Assembly (NCBI GenBank): GCA_947631585.1
Contig: CANRLY010000058.1
Coordinates: 1 to 10,646, forward strand
Length of the DNA stretch: 10,646 nt
Direction: 5' to 3'
DNA from: an uncultured Clostridia bacterium
Lineage (GTDB): Bacteria > Bacillota > Clostridia > Oscillospirales > Ruminococcaceae
Positions 1-5,284 of this stretch are shown here, in pieces; the first letter of the stretch is position 1, and each line of letters opens with the position of its first letter. The notes under the pieces were generated by a model, which saw only the letters and a list, made by a program, of their open reading frames with translations, had not been told where the DNA came from and searched no databases. Position numbers and translations under genes: made by a program.

Positions 1-644
1 AACGATGTTAGCAGCTCCTGCTCTTGCTCTTCTCAGGTCGCCCTTTCTGTGAGGACCGTCAAGGATCATCTGGTCGCCGGTGTAAGCGTGGATAGTGGAC
101 ATGATACCGCTCTGGATAGGAGCATAATCATTAAGAGCCTTAGCCATAGGCGCAAGACAGTTAGTGGTGCATGAAGCAGCCGAAATGATAGTGTCCTCAG
201 CGGTAAGTGTGTCCTCGTTTACAGAGTAAACGATAGTTTTAAGGTCGTTGCCTGCGGGAGCGGAAATAACAACCTTCTTAGCGCTTTGATGTGCGCTTCC
301 GCTTTTGCCTTGGAGGTGTAGAAACCTGTGCACTCCAGAACAACGTCAACGCCGATCTCTCCCCAAGGAAGCTCAGCTGCCTTAGCCATAGCATAAATCT
401 TGAGGGTCTTTCCGTCAACGGTAATAGTTCCGGCTTCGTCATCAGCCTCTACAGTGTGAAGATTATCGCCGATCTTTCCGCAGTAACCGCCCTGAGCAGT
501 ATCGTACTTGAGAAGGTTTGCCAGCATGGAAGGCTTAGTAAGGTCGTTGATAGCAACGATCTCATATCCTTCTGCGCCAAACATCTGTCTGAATGCCAGA
601 CGTCCGATACGTCCAAAACCGTTAATTGCAACTTTAACTGCCAT
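1..644 (-). pseudogene. gapA: Glyceraldehyde-3-phosphate dehydrogenase (type I), frameshifted and cut by the window edge
   Basis: This is GAPDH, the cytosolic glycolytic enzyme that oxidises and phosphorylates glyceraldehyde-3-phosphate using NAD. The ATG at 644 follows an AGGAGG site (655-660) with 10 nt spacing and opens with the Rossmann motif INGFGRIGR. The frame is good through ECTGFYTSKAKAEAHIKA, then departs from the family near 281-286 and stops at 219. From about 285 down to 1, the next frame resumes family sequence: KKVVISAPAGNDL, then SCTTNC with the catalytic Cys at 169-171, then STIHAYTGDQ and DLRRARAGAANIV at the window edge. All residues on both sides look functional. Restoring the expected AGAKK segment needs 4 extra bases. 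The gene is therefore either a recent pseudogene or, since GAPDH is normally needed, a sequencing or assembly error. The C-terminal third lies off the window. The family assignment is certain; the broken status is not. Confidence 0.9.
279..287 (-). other. Frameshift point in gapA (apparent 4-base deletion)
   Basis: On the minus strand the bases read AAA GCG CTA AGA AG where the family pattern (Lys-Ala-Gly-Ala-Lys-Lys) predicts something like AAAGCGGGCGCTAAGAAG. Losing four bases between two GCG copies would give exactly the observed string, which fits replication slippage. The reading frame upstream (codon starts equal to 2 modulo 3) and downstream (0 modulo 3) confirm a net loss of one base modulo 3. 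The pre-deletion sequence is inferred. Confidence 0.75.
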
Positions 645-677
645 AGTAAATATACCTCCTAATAAATTTCTATTTAT

Positions 678-706
678 ATTTTACAACATTTCTTTATATT
701 TTGCAA
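678..706 (-). promoter_or_regulatory. Sigma-A-type promoter of gapA
   Basis: Read on the minus strand, TTGCAA (701-706) and TAAAAT (678-683) are separated by exactly 17 nt. They lie about 34 nt upstream of the gapA start codon, leaving a short leader that carries the AGGAGG site at 655-660. Confidence 0.7.
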
Positions 707-768
707 GCCTTTTTGAAAATTTTATCAATATATTCGGGAAAAGTTTAACACTGCCGCAGAAAAGCCTG

Positions 769-818
769 CTGAGCGGTCATATCGGGGACTGCTGATAGTC
801 ATACGGCGGAACGCTCAG
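769..818. repeat. Imperfect hairpin between divergent promoters
   Basis: CTGAGCG (769-775) is repeated inverted as CGCTCAG (812-818), and a GACT/AGTC pair (787-790/797-800) nests inside. It sits between the divergent gapA and 928-2001 promoters. There is no T-tract and no gene reading into it, so a terminator is unlikely. It could be a regulator site or chance. I see nothing else in 707-860. Confidence 0.25.
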
Positions 819-861
819 GGCTGATTGCGATAAATATAACGATTAGTTCATAAAAATTTAA

Positions 862-889
862 TTTCTGGAACGCCGCAGATTGTTATAAT
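862..889 (+). promoter_or_regulatory. Extended -10 promoter for the histidine-free kinase-like gene
   Basis: TGTTATAAT (881-889) gives a perfect -10 with the upstream TGn extension. The -35 is weak (TTTCTG at 862-867, 16 nt spacing), which is typical of extended -10 promoters. It lies 38 nt upstream of the start at 928. Confidence 0.6.
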
Positions 890-927
890 TAAAACATTGT
901 TACAGATAAAATCAGAAAGGATCCGAC

Positions 928-2001
928 ATGAGACCTGAAACGTTAGCAATGCTCAAAAGCCTGCTTGAAAACTCCATGTCTCAGTGCGCAGTCATAAGCA
1001 GCGGACTAGAGGTGCTTTGGAGCGGATGCGGCAATATAAGCGGAAGGATCTCTCCGCAGGACCTTGCCGTGTACACCAGGGCAGGTTATCCTTGCGGATT
1101 GCCTGTCAGCGAAGAATGTTTTGCAGTGTTGAGCGTAAAGGACAAGATCACTGCTCTTGCCATTAATCCCGTTTGCGAAAACGGCGAGACTGAGCCGTGC
1201 GGTTATGTTCTGCGTCAGATATCGCCGGTGGAACTTTTCGGCGGACGTGTCACTCCGGGCAGGAACATATCTGAAATGCGCAGGTACACAGCAGGTATAG
1301 TGGCAAATATGACCATGCTCCGTACAGCCCTTGAGGGAAAGGAACTGTACGATGAGTGTTCGTATATAACCGCAGCGGAATCAAATTGTTATAAACTTCT
1401 TGCAGGAACGATAAATTCCGCTCAGATAAACCGGTTTTTCACCGGCACCGGAAAGAGAACTGACGGCAGCGCATCGGCTGCTGTCCAGTCGATAATCGAA
1501 GTGTGCCGTCTTAAATTCGGGGACACGGTGAAGTTTAACGTGGATATTCAGCCGAACGTCACGCTGTTTGCCGACTTTGAAAAGTTTTCATCGGTCGTTA
1601 TAAATCTTATCATAAATTCCTATTTGTATAATATTTCCGAGATAAAGGAAATAGGCGTTAGCCTGACCCAGAGAGAGGGGATAGTAACGCTGGTGGTTGA
1701 GGACAACGGCGAAGGTATCCCCGGCGAGGTGCTGGACAGGATCTGCTCCGAAGATAGGGAGTATAATATCTTAGAGGGAAGCAAAGAGGGACTGGGGCTT
1801 GCCATTGTAAAACTGTTTGCCAAAGAGTATGACGGCGAACTCAGCATTGTAAGCAAAGGCACTGAAAGCGGCACTATCGTCAGACTGAAATTCCCGGTGC
1901 CTTATAACGACCAGCCGGAGTTCCGGTCGTCCAGGGCGGAATATATGGCAAACAAATTTTCAACACTGTATGTAACGCTTGCAAAAGCGGTAGATATGTA
2001 A
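928..2001 (+). CDS. Cytosolic HATPase_c protein resembling a sensor histidine kinase but lacking any histidine
   Basis: This 357-residue protein carries a C-terminal GHKL/HATPase_c domain. The N-box-like INLIINSYLYN spans 225-235 (N226, N230), the G1 box DNGEGIP spans 259-265, the G2 box GLGLAIVK spans 288-295, and a G3-like GTESGT spans 311-316. Residues 117-170 look like a dimerisation helix pair. There, ANMTMLRTAL (126-135) resembles a HisKA H-box with the phospho-acceptor His replaced. The protein contains no histidine at all, so it cannot autophosphorylate on His. There is no membrane segment or signal peptide. The first 115 residues may be a PAS-like sensor fold (inference) and hold six of the ten cysteines, including two C-X7-C pairs (56/64, 83/91). 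The ATG at 928 has an AAAGG site 7 nt upstream. No response regulator gene is adjacent. It could be a pseudokinase, a phosphatase or a regulator of a partner kinase. The ATPase fold is secure and the role is unknown. Confidence 0.85.
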   Translation: MRPETLAMLKSLLENSMSQCAVISSGLEVLWSGCGNISGRISPQDLAVYTRAGYPCGLPVSEECFAVLSVKDKITALAINPVCENGETEPCGYVLRQISPVELFGGRVTPGRNISEMRRYTAGIVANMTMLRTALEGKELYDECSYITAAESNCYKLLAGTINSAQINRFFTGTGKRTDGSASAAVQSIIEVCRLKFGDTVKFNVDIQPNVTLFADFEKFSSVVINLIINSYLYNISEIKEIGVSLTQREGIVTLVVEDNGEGIPGEVLDRICSEDREYNILEGSKEGLGLAIVKLFAKEYDGELSIVSKGTESGTIVRLKFPVPYNDQPEFRSSRAEYMANKFSTLYVTLAKAVDM

Positions 2002-2003
2002 TA

Positions 2004-2038
2004 AAAACAGCTCTCATCTCAGAGATGGGAGCTGTTTT
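2004..2038. terminator. Bidirectional intrinsic terminator
   Basis: AAAACAGCTC (2004-2013) pairs perfectly with GAGCTGTTTT (2029-2038), and the stem continues inward with CATC/GATG. A-tract and T-tract flanks serve both directions. It lies 2 nt after the 928-2001 stop and 5 nt beyond the end of the convergent gene at 2044, so it should terminate both. Confidence 0.85.
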
Positions 2039-2043
2039 GCTGT

Positions 2044-2442
2044 TTATAGCCCGTGCATTTGCTTGTGTTCTTTTATAAGTTCCCCCCGCAGGTCGCAGAA
2101 CCGCCAGTTCTGGTTGTACTGAGTGACGGCGGCTTTCAGGTCTACAGAAAGACCTCTTTGCCTGAGCTGGGTGAGCAAGACTTTCATCTTTGCGCCGTCT
2201 ATACCACAGAATACAAGACACTCATTCTGCGGCAGACCGCTGTTTTCTGTAAGCTGCTGTTGTTCGGAAGAAAACCCATTCCAGCCTGCCAGCCGGCCTA
2301 CCTGTTCCCGACAGCTTTCCTCAGTCACTTCCATTGCTTCTATTCCAAGCTCTGCCGCAAGTTTGCATACGCCGTTTGCCTTTTCACCCTCTAGCTTGTA
2401 ATAAAGCAGCCTTTCCTTTGGCTTTATAACTCTGGCTTTCAA
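2044..2442 (-). CDS. DUF3783-type protein, TTG start
   Basis: This small soluble protein of 132 residues resembles DUF3783 proteins of Clostridia, whose function is not known. Family-like features from my recall are the N-terminal RLLYYKLEGE strand (11-20), LVFCGID (76-82), the Lys-Ala-x-Val-Thr stretch ending in NQNW (103-113) and a C-terminal LxxELxxEH (118-126). I choose the TTG at 2442 because AAAAGGAG (2452-2459) precedes it by 9 nt, just after the upstream stop. An in-frame ATG at 2475 would give 143 residues, but it has no ribosome binding site and would overlap the upstream gene by 17 nt. It is the last gene of the operon with the PAP2 phosphatase, and transcription ends at the hairpin at 2004-2038. 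There is no signal peptide or membrane segment. The family assignment is by recalled pattern and moderately sure. Confidence 0.75.
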   Translation of the reverse strand: MKARVIKPKERLLYYKLEGEKANGVCKLAAELGIEAMEVTEESCREQVGRLAGWNGFSSEQQQLTENSGLPQNECLVFCGIDGAKMKVLLTQLRQRGLSVDLKAAVTQYNQNWRFCDLRGELIKEHKQMHGL

Positions 2443-2451
2443 ATATAAACT

Positions 2452-2459
2452 CTCCTTTT
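2452..2459 (-). promoter_or_regulatory. Ribosome binding site deciding the TTG start at 2442
   Basis: The minus strand reads AAAAGGAG here, 9 nt before the TTG at 2442-2440. Its first base abuts the stop codon (2459-2461) of the upstream gene. The competing ATG at 2475 has only TGACGCTTCCCGTA before it, with no Shine-Dalgarno match. Confidence 0.65.
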
Positions 2460-2839
2460 CAAACGTTCTGACCATTTACGGGAAGCGTCACTATTATGCC
2501 GACCTTTGCAAACGCCTTTGCCAGGACCTGCGCAGGTATGGCGAATATTTCGCTTTCGCCGGTCACTTTGTCATTGTCGTAAGATGTGAACTTCACATAG
2601 CACTCGCTGTAGTCCTCGCTGTAGAAGTAATGAGCCTCTATGTACTGGGGCTTTAAAGCGTAATAATTCACCGGTGCAAGACTCAGCAGAGCCGTCTCGT
2701 CCAGCCGCTGCTGACAGATAAGCTCTTTCAGGTCGGTGTAAACGCAGTTTATCCGCTTTGACCTGAGACTGTACAGCTTCTTTTTCAGTTCCTTGCCGCC
2801 AAAGCCGCCTATTTCTTTCTTTTTGAAAATGCCGAACAT
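2459..2839 (-). CDS. Hypothetical protein of 126 residues
   Basis: I do not recognise this protein. It has a strongly basic start (KKK at 6-8, then KELKKK and RSKR up to 29), a Tyr-rich middle (roughly 58-87, including NYY, HYFY and DYSECY) and a hydrophobic C-terminal stretch (AQVLAKAFAKVGIIVTLPV, 103-121) too mixed to call a membrane helix. No signal peptide or catalytic motif is visible. The ATG at 2839 begins 2 nt after the stop of the phosphatase gene, and its AAAGGA site lies inside that gene's 3' end, so translation is probably coupled. The basic N-terminus might contact membrane lipids or nucleic acid (weak inference). It is very likely a real gene because of its tight operon spacing on both sides. 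Confidence 0.8.
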   Translation of the reverse strand: MFGIFKKKEIGGFGGKELKKKLYSLRSKRINCVYTDLKELICQQRLDETALLSLAPVNYYALKPQYIEAHYFYSEDYSECYVKFTSYDNDKVTGESEIFAIPAQVLAKAFAKVGIIVTLPVNGQNV

Positions 2840-2841
2840 AC

Positions 2842-3417
2842 TTATTTATCCTTTCCCTGAACGCCGGCGGCTGAATTTATCTTTTCAATTATCTTGTCCT
2901 GAATGAACAGATAGAGCTTTGAAAAAACTATGCCGCAGATAATGCCTATCACCGCACCGCAGAAAACGTCGGTAGGGTAGTGGACGAACAAATATATCCT
3001 TGACGCCCCGATGAGCGCAGCCAGCAGGAACGCCCCCAGACCTGCTTTCTTGTGCTGGATAAAAATGACTGTTGCACAGGAAAACGCTGCGGCAGTGTGT
3101 CCCGATGGGAAGCTGTGTCCTGCCGGAGCTGAAATTATCAGCCTTATGGTGGGGTCGGCAATGAAAGGTCTTGCCCGATGGACTATCGGCTTTATGATAA
3201 GGTCGTTGGCTATAAAGGTCAGAGCCAGACAGACAAGCATACAGCAACCCAGAGACCTGGTCTTTCTGAAAAACAGCATTAGGATACCTGCTGCTATCCA
3301 GACTATGCCGGCGTTGCCAAGATAAGTGAAGAATTTAAAAAATACGTCCGCCAGACCGCTGTTGAGCGACTCGAAAAAGCCAAAGATCGCATTGTCGATG
3401 GAAGTTATCATATCCAT
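2842..3417 (-). CDS. PAP2-superfamily membrane phosphatase
   Basis: This 191-residue integral membrane phosphatase should dephosphorylate a lipid phosphate or diphosphate outside the membrane. All three PAP2 motifs are intact: KPIVHRARP (76-84, the KX6RP motif), PSGH (104-107) and SRIYLFVHYPTD (139-150, the SRX5HX3D motif with His146 and Asp150). Hydrophobic stretches near 34-50, 56-74, 108-120, 126-138 and 150-172 fit five or six helices. Length and pattern suit the BcrC/PgpB-like group, which recycles undecaprenyl pyrophosphate or acts on phosphatidylglycerol phosphate. The substrate cannot be told from sequence. The ATG at 3417 has CCTCCT on the plus strand (AGGAGG, 3426-3431) 8 nt upstream. 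It is the first gene of a three-gene operon with its own promoter at 3442-3470. Confidence 0.92.
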   Translation of the reverse strand: MDMITSIDNAIFGFFESLNSGLADVFFKFFTYLGNAGIVWIAAGILMLFFRKTRSLGCCMLVCLALTFIANDLIIKPIVHRARPFIADPTIRLIISAPAGHSFPSGHTAAAFSCATVIFIQHKKAGLGAFLLAALIGASRIYLFVHYPTDVFCGAVIGIICGIVFSKLYLFIQDKIIEKINSAAGVQGKDK

Positions 3418-3441
3418 AGCGTAAGCCTCCTGTCACAAATT

Positions 3442-3470
3442 ATTATAACATATCAAAGCGTTCCTTGCAA
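3442..3470 (-). promoter_or_regulatory. Promoter of the PAP2 operon
   Basis: On the minus strand TTGCAA (3465-3470) and TATAAT (3442-3447) are 17 nt apart, with a TGT extension before the -10. The start codon is 24 nt downstream of the -10. It faces away from the ABC exporter promoter. Confidence 0.8.
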
Positions 3471-3491
3471 TGCCCTGCGCAAAAATAATGC

Positions 3492-3520
3492 TTGCGAATT
3501 TGTCTTATGTATGTTATAAT
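3492..3520 (+). promoter_or_regulatory. Promoter of the ABC exporter operon
   Basis: TTGCGA (3492-3497) and TATAAT (3515-3520) are 17 nt apart, with a TGT extension. The -10 lies 24 nt upstream of the start at 3545. A GTGAGG ribosome binding site follows at 3532-3537. Confidence 0.8.
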
Positions 3521-3544
3521 CAACTTTGTTAGTGAGGCGATGAA

Positions 3545-5284
3545 ATGTTCAGATTGTTCAGATACCTGAAAGATCACCTGTTTGAAAGTATAATGGGACC
3601 TTTGTTCAAAATGACCGAAGCGACATTTGAACTGATAGTTCCTATAGTAATGGCAAAGATCATAGATGTGGGCATAAAAAACGGCGACAGTTCCTATATC
3701 ATAAAGATGGGAGCTGTTCTTGTGCTGCTGGGTCTGCTGGGGCTGCTTTGCTCGGTAACTGCACAGTATTTTGCGGCAAAAGCTTCTATGGGCTTCGGCA
3801 CTTCTCTTAGAAAGGACCTTTACAGGCATATTAACAGTTTTTCCTATAAGGAGATAGACAAGATAGGAACTGCCACTCTGGTTACCCGTATGACCAGCGA
3901 CATAAACCAGACCCAGACAGGCGTGAATATGCTGCTCAGGCTGTTTCTCAGGTCGCCGTTTATCGTGGTGGGGGCTGTTATCGCCGCTTTTCTTATAAAC
4001 GCCAGACTCACCCTCATATTCCTGCTGGCGTCTCCTCTTATCGGACTTATCATATATCTTGTGATGCACTTTTCGCTCCCGAAGTATACTTCTATCCAGG
4101 AACGCCTGGACAAAGTGTCGCTTCTCACCAGGGAAAATCTTGTGGGCGTAAGGGTGATAAGGGCGTTTTCCCGACAGGACGAGGAGATAGACGACTTCTC
4201 TCAGACCTCTCAGGAACTTATGAGATATCAGATAGTTGCCGGAAGGATATCTGCACTGCTCAATCCTGCAACTTACGCCGTGGTGAATATAGCTATCGCC
4301 GCTATCATATGGTTTGGCGGAAAAACTGTCTATGCAGGCGATATAACACAGGGGGAAGTCATCGCCCTGGTCAATTATATGTCCCAGATACTGCTTGCGC
4401 TGGTGGCTCTTGCAAACCTTATAATAATCTTCACAAAAGCTTCTGCATCTGCCGGCAGGATAAATCAGGTGTTCGATGTGGACTCGTCAGTCGTCTATGA
4501 GGAGAACGCTTCTCATGAAACTTCCGGCGATAATGCAGCAGCCGTGGAGTTCAGGGGCGTTTCCTTTGCCTATGGGGAAAGCGGCGAATACGCCTTGAGC
4601 GATATAGACCTTACTATAAATAAAGGCGAGACTGTCGGCGTCATAGGTGGAACAGGTTCTGGCAAGTCTACACTTATCGACCTGATACCTCGGTTTTACG
4701 ATGTCTCAAAAGGGAAGCTCCTCATTGACGGAGTTGACGTGAAAAAATATTCTTCGGAAGAACTGAGAAGAAAAATAGCGGTAGTTCCGCAGAGAGCTAT
4801 GCTTTTCAGAGGGACTGTCCGTGACAATATCAAGTGGGGCAGACCCGACGCCGCAGACGAGGATATTTATAAGGCTCTGGAAATAGCGCAGGCAAGGGAA
4901 TTTGTCGATGCGTCCCCTGATGGGCTGGATATGCTTATCCAGCAGAACGGAAGAAATCTCTCCGGCGGTCAGAGGCAAAGGCTCACTGTCGCAAGGGCGT
5001 TGGTCTCACAAGGGGATATTCTTATCCTTGACGATGCGGCTTCTGCGCTTGATTTTGCGACCGACGCCAGAATGAGAAAAGCTATAGCTTCCCAGACCGA
5101 CGGCAAAACGGTGATAATAGTTTCGCAAAGGGCTTCCACTGTCAGAAACGCCGATAAGATAGTCGTTATGGACGACGGCGAGATAGCAGGTATCGGGACT
5201 CATCAGCAGCTTCTGGCTGATTGCCCTGTATATAAAGAGATCTGCCTGTCTCAGCTCACAGAAGAGGAGGCTGAGAACAAATGA
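3545..5284 (+). CDS. ABC exporter half-transporter, degenerate-site subunit
   Basis: This 579-residue protein fuses a six-helix exporter membrane domain (about 13-305) to an ATP-binding domain (about 335-570). The Walker A motif is GGTGSGKST (368-376), the Q-loop Gln is 416, the signature LSGGQ (472-476) is canonical, and Walker B is ILILDD (492-497). The catalytic Glu is replaced by Asp497, and the switch His is replaced by Gln528 (VSQR). This is the pattern of the degenerate subunit in heterodimeric exporters such as TM287 and BmrC. Its own Walker motifs would form the weak ATP site, while its LSGGQ completes the active site of the partner encoded next. It is first in a two-gene operon, and its stop overlaps the partner's start by 4 nt (ATGA). 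Substrates may be drugs, lipids or peptides; nothing in the sequence decides. The start at 3545 has GTGAGG 7 nt upstream. Confidence 0.93.
   Translation: MFRLFRYLKDHLFESIMGPLFKMTEATFELIVPIVMAKIIDVGIKNGDSSYIIKMGAVLVLLGLLGLLCSVTAQYFAAKASMGFGTSLRKDLYRHINSFSYKEIDKIGTATLVTRMTSDINQTQTGVNMLLRLFLRSPFIVVGAVIAAFLINARLTLIFLLASPLIGLIIYLVMHFSLPKYTSIQERLDKVSLLTRENLVGVRVIRAFSRQDEEIDDFSQTSQELMRYQIVAGRISALLNPATYAVVNIAIAAIIWFGGKTVYAGDITQGEVIALVNYMSQILLALVALANLIIIFTKASASAGRINQVFDVDSSVVYEENASHETSGDNAAAVEFRGVSFAYGESGEYALSDIDLTINKGETVGVIGGTGSGKSTLIDLIPRFYDVSKGKLLIDGVDVKKYSSEELRRKIAVVPQRAMLFRGTVRDNIKWGRPDAADEDIYKALEIAQAREFVDASPDGLDMLIQQNGRNLSGGQRQRLTVARALVSQGDILILDDAASALDFATDARMRKAIASQTDGKTVIIVSQRASTVRNADKIVVMDDGEIAGIGTHQQLLADCPVYKEICLSQLTEEEAENK

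Larger units (their letters stand above)
3442..3520. repeat. 11-bp inverted repeat spanning both divergent -10 elements
   Basis: ATTATAACATA (3442-3452) is the exact reverse complement of TATGTTATAAT (3510-3520), with 57 nt between. Each arm contains one extended -10. The similarity goes one step beyond the promoter consensus (TA before TGTTATAAT), so shared control is possible but not shown. Confidence 0.5.

Noticed and set aside
279..300. Programmed -1 ribosomal frameshift in gapA
   Set aside because: A -1 shift would restore the frame, but there is no X-XXY-YYZ slippery heptamer at the junction. GAPDH is not known to use this, and the missing Gly-Ala codon material points to a deletion instead.
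291..795. Plus-strand open frames over gapA and its upstream region
   Set aside because: The minus strand carries clear GAPDH sequence and the gapA promoter and ribosome site. The plus-strand products have no recognisable features.
2053..2401. Two overlapping plus-strand open frames opposite the DUF3783-type gene
   Set aside because: They sit antisense to a recognised gene in a tight operon, have no good ribosome site, and would be transcribed only past a strong terminator at 2004-2038.
3443..4069. A 208-codon minus-strand open frame over the first ABC gene and its promoter region
   Set aside because: It covers both divergent promoters and the exporter membrane domain. Its composition (His, Gln and Lys runs) is typical of an antisense shadow and it has no family motif.
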